This document shows, in pieces, positions 1 through 11,909 of a DNA stretch of 64,000 nucleotides. How positions within the stretch are numbered: the stretch's first letter is position 1; each line of letters opens with the position of its first letter. The notes beneath the pieces were generated by a model that worked only from the letters and a program-made list of their open reading frames with translations, had not been told where the DNA came from and searched no databases. Position numbers and translations under genes: made by a program. Origin of the DNA: Centroberyx gerrardi (lineage: Eukaryota > Chordata > Actinopteri > Beryciformes > Berycidae); assembly GCF_048128805.1 (NCBI RefSeq), contig NC_136012.1:10266621-10330620 (forward strand). Reading direction: 5' to 3'.

Positions 1-130
1 TCATAAATGACTCAACTATAAGGTGAAATGTTTTAAAAAGGCAGGTTACACGTGCTATGGATCGTTATTGACAGGCTATTGAAAGCAGTTTATCCTTGTG
101 CTATCAAGGATATGAGCCGAATCATTTTGT

Positions 131-158
131 GTCGCTGTCCCGAGTATGTGGTGCTGAA
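131..158 (-). promoter_or_regulatory. RE1/NRSE-like element behind A1, expanded half-site spacing
   Basis: On the minus strand the left half TTCAGCACC (158-150) and right half GGACAGCGAC (140-131) are both perfect REST half-sites, but 9 nt separate them instead of 2. It lies about 650 nt past the A1 donor. The rest of 1-808 is AT-rich intron with an AAAT run (312-335), a GAAACAAA run (593-628) and a short telomere-like inverted motif (421-440); no exon is seen. Confidence 0.6.
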
Positions 159-808
159 ACAATCAGCCATTCATGCAATCAAACAGGCACATTCCCAAAG
201 CCGAAAATAAAGAACCAGAACAACAGACCTCATCCACGTCCAAAACCTGAACAATAGATTGTATGTCGCAGCAGCAAAAAGCAGGGAGGTTGAAAGGTTC
301 AAATCTTACTCAAAAAATAAATAAATAAATAAATGAACCATGCTATACAGCTCATAGTTGTGAAGATGTTTAGACAAAGACAGCTCTTTGAAGAAACGAC
401 GGGCGCAATGTCGCTGAATAGGGTTAGCTAACCCTAACCCGATCTTAGATATTTGTTTTCTGGGTAAAATGAGTTGAAAAGTTAAAATTCCGATGTGACG
501 TCATATAATATTCTCGTGCTACTTAGTATTAACTGGCCACAAGCACAAAATGCCACAATGGTTGCTATTGTTTAGCATGAACATGAAGCTGAGAAAAACA
601 AAGAAACAAAGAAACAAAGAAAAAAAAACCATACAAAAAAACAAAGTTTGAGAGGGATAACCTATATCCCAGGTTATATGCACCACCAAACCACCACATG
701 ACCTCAAGACAGTAAAACAATATGCTTATCAAGACATAGAATATTAAAGATTTGGAAAGTTTTAGAATGAAAATATCAAATGAAATTGGACTGCTATTCT
801 TTGCTCAC

Positions 809-3262
809 CTGCTGGCTCTCAAAGGTCCAGGTGCTGTCGGGTAAAGACGCGTCCAGGACGTTGATCATCTCCTTAAAGTCAGTGGTGCTGCTGGGCTTAA
901 CGAAGGTGAAATCACTGTACTCTGACATGGGAGAGAGACAGGACCTGAAGGACTGACTCTGAGACAACATGTCTCCTCCCAGGACCTCCACGTACTTAAT
1001 AGGCCCGTCAGTGTTGAGCTGGATCTGCAGGTTTCTGTTGGGGTTCTTGTAGCCATCACAGTCGGTCCGTCTCATGCAGCAACTACCGCTGCTTCTGCTG
1101 TTTCTAATGCATTTAATCGCTAAGATGAGAAAAGTCAAAAGAGACAGCACGGACACCGAGGCCAGAGACAGAATCAAATAAAGGGTGATTCTCCCAGTTT
1201 TCTTGCTGGGCTCGACCGCTTTCTGTCGGAGGTCCAAGATGGGCTCATGGAGGCCGTCCTCTAGCAGGATGGACACGGTGACCGTGGCGGACTGGACCGG
1301 TTCCCCGTCGTCCTTGATCTCTATGAGCAGCCTCTGAGAGGAGTCGTCCTGCTCGGACACAGGGCGTTTAGTCCTCACCTCCCCTGTGTAAAGATTGACA
1401 GTGAACAGAGAGGCGTCTGTGGCCTCCGCCAGCCTATAGGAGATCCAGGCGTTATGGCCCGAGTCGGCGTCCACGGCCGTCACCTTAGTAACCAGGTGGC
1501 CCGCTTTAGCGGAGCGGGGCATCCTCTGATGAGAGAGGGAGCCCAGGGCAGCGGAGGAGGGGTAAATAACAGCGGGGGCATTGTCGTTCTGGTCCAGGAT
1601 AAAAACATGGACAGTAGCGTTGCTGCTCAGAGACGGAGAGCCCTGGTCCTTTGCCTGCACCCGAATCTGAAACACTTTGAGTTTCTCATAGTCAAACGAG
1701 TGCATGCTGTAGATGCTGCCGTTATCAGAGTTGATGTAGACATAGGAGGACACAGACACGTCCTGCACTTTAGAGTCCAGGATGGAGTAGGAGATCTTGG
1801 CGTTTTCACCAAAATCCAGGTCAGATGCTGATACTGAGTAGAGAATAGAGCCTGGTACCCCATTCTCTTTTAAATACACATTATAGGAGGGCTGAGAGAA
1901 TCTAGGAGGGTTGTCATTCACATCAATTATGCCGACAGGTATAGTTTTCTTACTAGAAAGAGGAGGAGAGCCTGAATCAGTGGCTGTTATCTCAATATTA
2001 TACTCTGAGAAGGTCTCTCGGTCTAAAACACCACTGGTAACCAATGCGTAATTATTAGAAAAGGAAGGTTTCAGTGTAAAAGGAGAACCTTTGCAAAGTT
2101 GTAACGTCACTTTACCGTTATCACCGGAATCAAGGTCTCGGGCACTGAGCAAAGCCACTATGGAACCACTCGGGGCGTCCTCGCGCACCGGTTGCGGTTC
2201 AGACGTGAGATCAATTTCTGGAGCATTATCATTAACATCTATAACATCTATCTGTACTCGACAGTGGCCCTCCATTTCCGGAATGCCTTTGTCTTTTGCA
2301 GTTATTTCAATTTTATAGGAGGTAGCAGTTTCATAATCCACTTCTCCTTTCAAATAAATTTCTCCCGTTAATGAATTAATTTCAAATACTGATAAGACGG
2401 AATCCGGTGTCCGCGAGCCAAAAGAGAATTCAACCTCACCATTTGGTCCTTCGTCAGCATCAGTTGCTGTAGTTTGGATTACAAAAGCACCCTTTGCACT
2501 ATTCTCCCCTAAAGACACTTTATATATATTTTTCTCGAATACTGGGAAATTGTCGTTGTTATCAAGCACAGTGATGGTTATCTGTGAGGTGCCAGACATG
2601 ACTGGGTTCCCTCCGTCTAACGCTGTCAGTAGTAGCTGATGAACTGCTTTCTTCTCTCGGTCCAGAGGCTTTTCTAACACTAACTCAGGGACAGTTTTGC
2701 CATCCTCAACGTCTTTCATTTTCAAAGCAAAACAGTCGTTTTTAGTCAAGGTGTAGGATTTAAGCGAGTTGCTTCCCACGTCAGGGTCCTCTGCGCTCTC
2801 CAAAGGAAAGCGAGTGCCCACTGCTGCCGATTCAGCAATTTTCAAAGATAATTCTTTTGTAAGAAAATTAGGTGAATTATCATTTATATCTTTTATTTCT
2901 ACCTCAATCCGGTGCAAATGTAGGGGGTTCTGTATAACAACTTGTAGAGGCAGAACACAGCTGGTGCTTTGTCCGCACAAAGCCTCTCTGTCTATTCTGT
3001 CATTCACCACCAGCTCGCCCTTCCCCGCATCCACACCGAAATACTGCTTACCAGCCTTAGAGGCGACACGCACATTACGATCAAAAATCTCTGATAGTCC
3101 CAAACCCAGATCTTTGGCTAGATTTCCTACCACAGAGCCCTGTTTCAGTTCCTCCGGGATTGTGTAGCGAGTCTGTCCGTCTATTGTACTCCACAAGAGA
3201 AAGAAATGATGCCACCAAAGAGCCTGCCATCTCCAGTCTCGGTATCCCATTCTCTTTGTCAT
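809..3262 (-). CDS. A1: clustered protocadherin variable exon, gamma-like subfamily A (last A exon before the constant exons)
   Basis: Encodes 818 residues up to the donor: signal peptide about 1-29, EC1 30-129 with Cx5C at 96-102, EC2 to 238, EC3 to 346, EC4 to 451, EC5 to 561, EC6 to about 670, membrane helix 692-716, then a tail with a Cys cluster (727-729) and a SDFTF motif. DxNDN motifs close EC1-EC5. The reading frame runs four codons past TWTFESQQ, but CAG|GTGAGC at 809/808 is a strong donor in phase 0, so the exon stops there. I chose MTKRMG as start because A2 has no upstream ATG; an ATG seven codons earlier (3283) is possible here. Odd points against A2: DNNDN in place of DINDN, an unpaired Cys390 where the others have Pro, and GII in place of SIS/SIT before the EC4 DVNDN. 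The product is expected at neuronal surfaces as a homophilic adhesion protein. Family certain; alpha/beta/gamma label less so. Confidence 0.93.
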
Positions 3263-3448
3263 CCCTGGTTCGTTATAATACATTATTCCTCATCGAGATA
3301 TTGTTCAGAATGAAGAGTTCAAAGTTAAAATCCATAACCGCAGAGGTTATTCCAGTACAAAGATCACCAACATATGTATGCATGCTAAGGTGCAAAATTA
3401 TGTTATTTAGTCTCTGAGTAAATAAACGCATCCTCCTCTCTTCTCCAG

Positions 3449-3543
3449 CTCTGAGTATTTTAACGGCTACAGTGCTGAGGCTGCATGGGGGAGGGAGTAG
3501 ATCTCTTTGTACAGTTCTGTTTGCTATTGGTGCACAGCATCTA
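3449..3543 (-). promoter_or_regulatory. A1 promoter block with CSE-like core
   Basis: A block of about 95 bp conserved in front of all six A exons: plus-strand GGGAGTAGATCTCTTTGTAC followed by CTATTGGTGCACAGCATC. On the minus strand this gives an ATGCTGT core (CGCTGT in A3 and A5) and a CCAAT box. It lies about 260 bp before the ATG, where mammalian protocadherin CSEs lie. Confidence 0.65.
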
Positions 3544-3968
3544 TCCTTTCGTGCAATAAGAACGTCAGTGAGCAGTTCTCTTAAAGACACAGTAGGCTTT
3601 AATACAGTCTGTCTCAATGAATTCAAGAGCTTATGAAATAACACGATGGAAGGCCTTTGGCAATGTGCCATATATGTATTTAATGAAAATAAAATAGAAT
3701 CTGTTCATCAAAAATAGAATATATTAGTCTTACGATCATAATAATTTTGTTATTTACTTTATCATTTAAACAGACCTCCCATAAATTAAGTCATGTAACG
3801 TTTTCTATGGTTTGATTCAGAACAATTTTGTAGGAGGGCCAACAAATGAAATTAAAATTACAGTCTTTGAAATGTTTTAAACAGACACTTGACAACCATG
3901 AATCATTGACAGGCCATAAAAAGTAATTTAACTTCATTCTACCATGAAACGCAGTCCGTTCATTCAGT

Positions 3969-3995
3969 GTTGCTGTCCAACAACTTGGTCCTGAA
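3969..3995 (-). promoter_or_regulatory. RE1/NRSE-like element behind A2, expanded spacing
   Basis: Minus-strand halves TTCAGGACC (one change) and GGACAGCAAC (one change) are separated by 8 nt. It lies about 800 nt past the A2 donor and is embedded in the tandemly duplicated spacer, so it is a sister of the element at 7959-7985. The rest of the 3263-4798 spacer holds the A1 promoter, a TTCA microsatellite and a TTTA run; no gene. Confidence 0.5.
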
Positions 3996-4336
3996 ACAAT
4001 GAGCCATCCATGCAGTCGCCTAACAGGCACACTCCCAAATCCCACAAAAACTACTAGACAGAGTTCATCTAAGACCTCAACATCTATATATGTTGAAACA
4101 GTAAACGACAGTGGTGCTGACATGTTAAAATCCTACACATAAGCAGACATTAAGTTCAAGTCCAACGATAGGGTACACCGAAATACAACTTAACACTTCA
4201 ACTTTTTGACATAGTTTGTTATGTAGGTAAAATTGTTAAACATTTGACCTGTGATTATATAACGTTATATGAAGCAATCCTCATAGCATCTTTTGCCAGA
4301 ATGTGGTGAAGCAAAATACTGCCATTAATAAAATAA

Positions 4337-4450
4337 TTCATTCATTCATTCATTCATTCATTCATTCATTCATTCATTCATTCATTCATTCATTCGTTCA
4401 TCGTTCGTCCGTTCGTTCAGTCATGGCTATTTATTTATTTATTTATTTAG
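4337..4450. repeat. (TTCA)n followed by (TTTA)n
   Basis: About 64 bp of TTCA units to 4400, interrupted GTTC variants, then TTTA units 4428-4450. The matching site in the duplicated spacer (8323-8356) is much shorter. Confidence 0.95.
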
Positions 4451-4798
4451 TTACTTATTCATTCATAGACATAGTTGTTGAAAAATTCGTTTGGATGTGA
4501 CGTTGTGCGATCGCACATTATTTGTCGTATTGAAGTAGTCCATGGTGTCGCAGAGGACACAATAGCGAATACCACAATGTTTCTTACTTTTTACATAAAA
4601 AATATTTTATATAAAAACGACGTTGGAAAAATAGATCTGACAGTGATGACGTATTTCTTCATTTGTATATACTATAAAAGCATCATATTAACTGAAGGCA
4701 GAACAACAATATACCACGTAATTAAAACATAGCGTATTAGGTTTGGAAAGTTTGGTATGAAAATATCAACAATCAAAATACATTTATTCTCTGCTCAC

Positions 4799-7252
4799 CT
4801 GCTGGCTCTCAAAAGTCCAGGTGCTGTCTGGTAAAGACGCGTCCAGGACATTGATCATCTCCTTAAAGTCAGTGGTGCTGCTGGGCTTAACGAAGGTGAA
4901 ATCACTGTACTCTGACATGGGAGAGAGACAGGACCTGAAGGACTGACTCTGAGACAACATGTCTCCTCCCAGGACCTCCACGTACTTAATAGGCCCGTCA
5001 GTGTTGAGCTGGATCTGCAGGTTTCTGTTGGGGTTCTTGTAGCCATCACAGTCCATCCGTCTCATGCAGCAACTACCGCTGCTTCTGCTGTTTCTAATGC
5101 ATTTAATCGCTAAGATGAGAAAAGTCAAAAGAGACAGCACGGACACCGAGGCCAGAGAGAGAATCAAATAAAGGGTGATTCTCCCAGTTTTCTTGCTGGG
5201 CTCGACCGCTTTCTGTCGGAGGTCCAAGATGGGCTCGTGGAGGCCGTCCTCTAGCAGGATGGACACGGTGACCGTGGCGGACTGGACCGGTTCCCCGTCG
5301 TCCTTGATCTCTATGAGCAGCCTCTGAGAGGAGTCGTCCTGCTCGGACACAGGGCGTTTAGTCCTCACCTCCCCTGTGTAAAGATTGACAGTGAACAGAG
5401 AGGCGTCTGTGGCCTCAGCCAGCCTATAGGAGATCCAGGCGTTATGGCCCGAGTCGGCGTCCACGGCCGTCACCTTAGTAACCAGGTGGCCCGCTTTAGC
5501 GGAGCGGGGCATCCTCTGATGAGAGAGGGAGCCCAGGGCAGCGGAGGAGGGGTAAATAACAGCGGGGGCATTGTCGTTCTGGTCCAGGATAAAAACATGG
5601 ACAGTAGCGTTGCTGCTCAGAGACGGAGAGCCCTGGTCCTTTGCCTGCACCCGAATCTGAAACACCTTGAGTTTCTCATAGTCAAACGAGTGCATGCTGT
5701 AGATGCTGCCGTTATCAGAGTTGATGTAGACATAGGAGGACACAGACACGTCCTGCACTTTAGAGTCCAGGATGGAGTATGAGATCTTGGCGTTTTCACC
5801 AAAATCCAGGTCAGATGCTGATACTGAGTAGAGAATAGAGCCTGGTACCCCATTCTCTTTTAAATACACATTATAGGAGGGCTGAGAGAATCTAGGAGGG
5901 TTGTCATTCACATCACTGATGCTGACAGGTATAGTTTTCTTACTAGAAAGAGGAGGAGAGCCTGAATCAGTGGCTGTTATCTCAATATTATAGTCTGAGA
6001 AGCTCTCTCGGTCTAAAACACCACTGGTAACCAATGCGTAATTATTAGAAAAAGAGGGTTTCAGACTAAAGGGAGAACCTTTGGGGAGTTGTAACGTCAC
6101 TTTACCGTTATCACCAGAGTCAAGGTCTCGTGCACTGAGCAACGCCACTACGGAACCAATCGGGGCGTCCTCGCGCACTGGTTGCGGTTCAGACGTGAGA
6201 ACAATTTCTGGAGCATTATCATTAACATCAATAACATCTATCTGTACTCGACAGTGACCCTCCATTTCCGGAATGCCTTTGTCTTTTGCAGTTATTTCAA
6301 TTTTATAGGAGGTAGCAGTTTCATAATCCACTTCTCCTTTCAAATAAATTTCTCCCGTTAATGAATTAATTTCAAATACTGATAAGACGGAATCCGGTGT
6401 CCGCGAGCCAAAAGAGAATTCAACTTCACCATTTGGTCCTTCGTCAGCATCAGTTGCTGTAGTTTGGATTACAAAAGCACCCTTTGCACTATTCTCCCCT
6501 AAAGACACTTTATATATATTTTTCTCGAATACTGGGAAATTGTCATTTATGTCAAGCACAGTGATGGTTATCTGTGAGGTGCCAGACATGACTGGGTTCC
6601 CTCCGTCTAACGCTGTCAGTAGTAGCTGATGAACTGCTTTCTTCTCTCGGTCCAGAGGCTTTTCTAACACTAACTCAGGGACAGTTTTGCCATCCTCAAC
6701 GTCTTTCATTTTCAAAGCAAAACAGTCGTTTTTAGTCAAGGTGTAGGATTTAAGCGAGTTGCTTCCCACGTCAGGGTCCTCTGCGCTCTCCAAAGGAAAG
6801 CGAGTGCCCACTGCTGCCAATTCAGCAATTTTCAAAGATAATTCTTTTGTAAGAAAATTAGGTGAATTATCATTTATATCTTTTATTTCTACCTCAATCC
6901 GGTGCAAATGTAGGGGGTTCTGTATAACAACTTGTAGAGGCAGAACACAGCTGGTGCTTTGTCCGCACAAAGCCTCTCTGTCTATTCTGTCATTCACCAC
7001 TAGCTCGCCCTTCCCCGCATCCACACCGAAATACTGCTTACCAGCCTCAGAGGCGACACGCACATTACGATCAAAAATCTCTGATAGTCCCAAACCCAGA
7101 TCTTTGACTAGATTTCCTACCACAGAGCCCTGTTTCAGTTCCTCCGGGATTGTGTAGCGAGTCTGTCCGTCTATTGTACTCCACAAGAGAAAGAAATGAT
7201 GCCACCAAAGAGCCTGCCATCTCCAGTCTCGGTATCCCATTCTCTTTGTCAT
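4799..7252 (-). CDS. A2: clustered protocadherin variable exon, subfamily A (near-copy of A1)
   Basis: Encodes 818 residues and is a recent duplicate of A1: I count about 14 residue differences in the whole exon, mostly in EC4. The start is MTKRMG at 7252; the upstream ATG seen in A1 is ACG here, which fixes the conserved start for the subfamily. It ends at donor CAG|GTGAGC (4799/4798), phase 0. The calcium motifs DINDN, DINDN, DVNDN, DVNDN and DQNDN are intact, and EC4 has the usual LQLPKGSPF where A1 has a Cys. Because EC1-EC3 match A1 almost completely, the two products may hardly differ in recognition specificity, which is unusual within a cluster whose role is diversity. Both the flank upstream and the flank downstream are also duplicated (see findings). 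Confidence 0.93.
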
Positions 7253-7438
7253 CCCTGATCCGTTATAACACGTTATTCCTCATCGAGATATTGTTCAGAA
7301 TGATGAGCTCAATATTAAAATCCATAACCGCAGAGGTTATTCCAGTAAAAAGATCACCAACATATGTATGCATGCTAAGGTGCAAAATTATGTTATTTAG
7401 TCTCTGAGTAAATAAACGCATCCTCCTCTCTTCTTCAG

Positions 7439-7533
7439 CTCTGAGTATTTTAACGGCTACAGTGCTGAGGCTGCATGGGGGAGGGAGTAGATCTCTTTGT
7501 ACAGTTCTGTTTGCTATTGGTGCACAGCATCTA
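7439..7533 (-). promoter_or_regulatory. A2 promoter block with CSE-like core
   Basis: Essentially identical to the A1 block; the core is again AGCATC on the plus strand, so the CpG of the CGCT box had already been lost before the duplication. About 260 bp before the start codon. Confidence 0.65.
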
Positions 7534-7958
7534 TCCTTTCGTGCAATAAGAACGTCAGTGAGCAGTTCTCTTAAAGACACAGTAGGCTTTAATACAGTCT
7601 GTCTCAATGAATTCAAGAGCTTATGAAATAACACGATGGAATGCCTTTGGCAATGTGCCATATATGTATTTAATGAAAATAAAATAGAATCTGTTCATCA
7701 GAAATATAATATATTAGTCTTACGATCATAATAATTTTGTTATTTACTTTATCATTTAAACAGACCTCCCATAAATTAAGTCATGTAACGTTTTCTATGG
7801 TTTGATTCAGAACAATTTTGTAGGAGGGCCAACAAATGAAATTAAAATTACAGTCCTTGAAATGTTTTAAACAGACACTTGACAACCATGAATCATTGAC
7901 AGGCCATAAAAAGTAATTTAACTTCATTCTACCATGAAACGCAGTCCGTTCATTCAGT

Positions 7959-7985
7959 GTCGCTGTCCAACAACTTGGTCCTGAA
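7959..7985 (-). promoter_or_regulatory. RE1/NRSE-like element behind A3, expanded spacing
   Basis: Minus-strand halves TTCAGGACC and GGACAGCGAC (perfect) are separated by 8 nt. It is the duplicate of 3969-3995, with the CpG of the right half still intact here. It lies about 760 nt past the A3 donor. The remaining 7253-8745 spacer holds the A2 promoter and a short TTCA run. Confidence 0.52.
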
Positions 7986-8322
7986 ACAATGAGCCATCCA
8001 TGCAGTCGCCTAACAGGCACACTCCCAAATCCCACAAAAACTACTAGACAGAGTTCATCTAAGACCTCAACATCTATATATGTTGAAACAGTAAACGACA
8101 ATGATGCTGACATGTTAAAATCCTACACATAAGCAGACATTAAGTTCAAGTCCAACGATAGGGTACACCGAAATACAACTTAACACTTAAACGTTTTTTG
8201 ACATAGTTTGTCGGTAAAACTGTTAAACATTTTACCTGTGATTATATAAATTTATATGAAGCAATCCTCGTAGCATCTTTTGCCAGAATGTGGTGAAGCA
8301 AAATACTGCCATTAATAAAATA

Positions 8323-8356
8323 ATTCATTCATTCATTCATTCACTCATTCATTCAT
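8323..8356. repeat. (TTCA)n, short allele of the duplicated microsatellite
   Basis: About eight TTCA units; counterpart of 4337-4400 in the A1/A2 duplication and part of the reason for the change in offset between copies (3990 to 3947). Confidence 0.9.
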
Positions 8357-8745
8357 CGTATGTCCGTTCGTTCAGTCATGGTTATTTATTTATTTAGTTA
8401 CTTATTCATTCATGGCCATGTTTGTTGAAAAATTCGTTTCGATGTGACGTTCAGAGATTGCACATTATTTGTCGTCTTAAGGCAGTCCATGGTGTCGCAG
8501 AGGACACAATAGCGAATACCACAATGTTTCTTACTTTTTATATAAAAAATATTTTACATAAAAACGAAGTTGGAAAAATAGATCTGACAGTGATGACGTA
8601 TTTCTTCATTTGTATACACTATAAAAGCATCATATTAACTGAAGGCAGAACAACAATATACCACGTAATTAAAATATAGCGTATTAGGTTTGGAAAGTTT
8701 GGTATGAAAATATCAACAATCAAAATACATTTATTCTCTGCTCAC

Positions 8746-11199
8746 CTGCTGGCTCTCAAAAGTCCAGGTGCTGTCTGGTAAAGACGCGTCCAGGACATTG
8801 ATCATCTCCTTAAAGTCAGTGGTGCTGCTGGGCTTAACGAAGGTGAAATCACTGTACTCTGACATGGGAGAGAGACAGGACCTGAAGGACTGACTCTGAG
8901 ACAACATGTCTCCTCCCAGGACCTCCACGTACTTAATAGGCCCGTCAGTGTTGAGCTGGATCTGCAGGTTTCTGTTGGGGTTCTTGTAGCCATCACAGTC
9001 CATCCGTCTCATGCAGCAACTACCGCTGCTTCTACTGTTTCTAATGCATTTAATCGCTAAAATGAGAAAAGTCAAAAGAGACAGCACGGACACCGAGGCC
9101 AGAGACAGAATCAAATAAAGGGTGATTCTCCCAGTTTTCTTGCTGGGCTCGACCGCTTTCTGTCGGAGGTCCAAGATGGGCTCATGGAGGCCGTCCTCTA
9201 GCAGGATGGACACGGTGACCGTGGCGGACTGGACCGGTTCCCCGTCGTCCTTGATCTCTATGAGCAGCCTCTGAGAGGAGTCGTCCTGCTCGGACACAGG
9301 GCGTTTAGTCCTCACCTCCCCTGTGTAAAGATTGACAGTGAACAGAGAGGCGTCTGTGGCCTCAGCCAGCCTATAGGAGATCCAGGCGTTATGGCCCGAG
9401 TCGGCGTCCACGGCCGTCACCTTAGTAACCAGGTGGCCCGCTTTAGCGGAGCGGGGCATCCTCTGATGGGAGAGGGAGCCCAGGGCAGCGGAGGAGGGGT
9501 AAATAACAGCGGGGGCATTGTCGTTCTGGTCCAGGATAAAAACATGGACAGTAGCGTTGCTGCTCAGAGACGGAGAGCCCTGGTCCTTTGCCTGCACCCG
9601 AATCTGAAACACCTTGAGTTTCTCATAGTCAAACGAGTGCATGCTGTAGATGCTGCCGTTATCAGAGTTGATGTAGACATAGGAGGACACAGACACGTCC
9701 TGCACTTTAGAGTCCAGGATGGAGTAGGAGATCTTGGCGTTTTCACCAAAATCCAGATCAGACGCTGATACTGAGTAGAGAATAGAGCCTGGTACCCCAT
9801 TCTCTTTTAAATACACATTATAGGAGGGCTGAGAGAATCTAGGAGGGTTGTCATTCACATCAGTGATGCTGACAGGTATAGTTTTCTTACTAGACAGAGG
9901 AGGAGAGCCTGAATCAGTGGCTGTTATCTCGATATTATACTCCGAGAAACTCTCTCGGTCTAAAACACCACTGGTAAGCAGTGCGTAATTATTAGAAAAA
10001 GAGGGTTTCAGACTAAAGGGAGAACCTTTGGGGAGTTGTAACGTCACTTTACCGTTATCACCAGAGTCAAGGTCCTTCGCACTAATTAAAGCCACTACTG
10101 TTGCAGTAGGTGCGTTCTCAGGCACTGGCTTTGGTTGGGAGGTGAGAACAATTTCTGGAGCATTATCGTTAACATCTAAAACTTCTACTTGGACGGTACA
10201 ATGCCCCTCCATTCTAGGTGTTCCTTTGTCTTTAGCGATAATATCTATTTCAAAATTAGCAACTAGTTCGAAATCTAATTTCCCTTTTAGAATTAGTTTT
10301 CCAGATTGTGAATCAATATCGAATACAGACAGGACAATATCCGGTGTGTGCGTCCCAAATGAATACTCTATCTCTCCGTTTGGACCCTCATCGACATCTT
10401 TTGCTAAAGGTGTAACGATGGATGCGCCTTCGAAACTGTTTTCGCTTACTGAAACTTTGTAAACGTTTTTCTCAAATACAGGAAAATTATCATTTATATC
10501 GAGCACATTAATGGTTATCTGAGAGGTTCCAGATCTCACTGGGTTTCCCCCGTCTAGCGCTGTCAACTGAAGCTGATGTACAGCCTTTTTCTCTCGGTCA
10601 AGAGATTTAGCCAAGACAAGCTCTGGGACTTTCCTCCCACCGGAGACATCTTTTATCTTCAAATTAAAACAGTCGTCTTTACTTAGAGTATATGACCTCA
10701 CTGAATTAACTCCAACATCAAGATCTTGTGCACTCTCCAGTGGAAAACGTGCCCCTGCCGCTGTAGACTCTGCTATTTCTAATATTACATCTTTTGACGG
10801 GAAACTCGGGGAGTTGTCATTTATATCTTGTATTTCCACCTCAACTCGATATAATTGTAGCGGGTCCTCAACGACAACTTGCAGAGGTAGAACACAGCTG
10901 GCGCTTTGTCCGCACAAAGTCTCTCTGTCTATTCTGTCATTCACCACCAGCTCGCCCTTCCCCGAATCCACACTGAAATACTGCTTACCAGCCTCAGAGG
11001 CGACACGCAACTTACGCTCAAAAATCTCTGATAGTCCCAAACCCAGATCTTTGGCTAGATTTCCTACCACAGAGCCCTGTTTTAGTTCCTCCGGTATTGT
11101 GTAGCGAGTCTGTCCGTCTATTGTACTCCACAAGAGAAAGAAATGATTCCACCAAAGAGCCTGCCATCTCCAGTCTCGGTATCCCATTCTCTTTGTCAT
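8746..11199 (-). CDS. A3: clustered protocadherin variable exon, subfamily A
   Basis: Encodes 818 residues with the same domain spacing as A1. EC1-EC3 are clearly its own: EC1 carries FERKLRVAS and VVEDPLQLYRVEVEIQ, EC2 begins SFPSKDVILEIAEST, and EC3 has THTPDIVLSVFDID. From about residue 380 (SGDNGKVTLQLPKG) to the end it is nearly identical to its neighbours. The signal segment reads WWNHFFLLW, with Asn in place of His; A5 shares this. The conserved MTKRMG start is at 11199; an in-frame ATG at 11220 exists. The donor is CAG|GTGAGC at 8746/8745. Its 3' end and downstream flank match those of A2, as expected if A2 arose by unequal crossing-over inside this conserved 3' segment. Confidence 0.93.
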
Positions 11200-11382
11200 C
11201 CCTGCTCCGTTATAATACATTATTCCTCATGGAGATATTGTTCAGAACAAATAGCTCAATGTTAAAATCCATCGCGCGGTGAGTATTCCAGTACAAAGAT
11301 CACTGAGATATTTATGCACGACAAGATGCAAGGCATATCATTTAGTTTCTGGGTGTATAAACGCATCCTCCTTTCTCCCCCA

Positions 11383-11476
11383 GCTCCGAGCATTGTACTG
11401 TCTACGGTGGTGAGGGTGCGTGGGGGAGGGAGTAGATCTCTTTGTACAGTTCTGTATGCTATTGGTGCACAGCGTC
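11383..11476 (-). promoter_or_regulatory. A3 promoter block, CGCT core intact
   Basis: Same block with AGCGTC on the plus strand (GACGCTGT on the minus strand), so it keeps the CGCT box typical of clustered protocadherin promoters. CCAAT and GGGAGTAGATCTC parts conserved. Confidence 0.68.
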
Positions 11477-11884
11477 TCTCACCAACATCCAATAAAAAGG
11501 AGGGAGTGAGCTCTTCCCTTAAAGTTATAGCAGCATGGCGGTTTTTGCATCTAATAAAGAGATTGAGTTGTCTATGCGCCCCATATCTCCATGCGCAAGA
11601 AAAGTGATGTATAGCTCATTTCATTAGAAAAAGACAAAAAATCCATTCATATACTTTTTAAATAAGGAAGGCTATTTTTACCTAGTATTATTGTAAGGTA
11701 ATGCATAAAATATTTCCACAATTATGTTTGAATTAATTCTGTATGTGGTTTTGAAATAGGAACCTCTGTGCAAGTCAGACTCGTCAAAAACAGAGGATAA
11801 AAACAGTTAAACTTGCTTTGTTTCTGAATGACCTGTCATCAAAAGCCGTTTATCCACATGCCCTTAATTCCTTCATGACTACCA

Positions 11885-11909
11885 ATATAATCAATATCAT
11901 GGTTCTGAA
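11885..11909 (-). promoter_or_regulatory. Decayed RE1-like remnant behind A4
   Basis: The left half TTCAGAACC (11909-11901) and the flank that follows it resemble the A5 element, but the expected right half is replaced by AT-rich sequence. It is judged to be a degenerated site. The 11200-12895 spacer otherwise holds the A3 promoter and AT-rich unique sequence with a CRE-like TGACGTCA at 12608-12615; nothing else was recognised. Confidence 0.3.

Noticed and set aside
1454-1831. Plus-strand open frame of 125 codons repeated opposite each A exon
   Set aside because: It lies antisense to the conserved EC5/EC6 coding part and recurs only because that part is homogenised; no start context, domain or codon pattern of its own.
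4303-4500. Plus-strand frame with repeated HSFI units
   Set aside because: Pure translation of the TTCA microsatellite.
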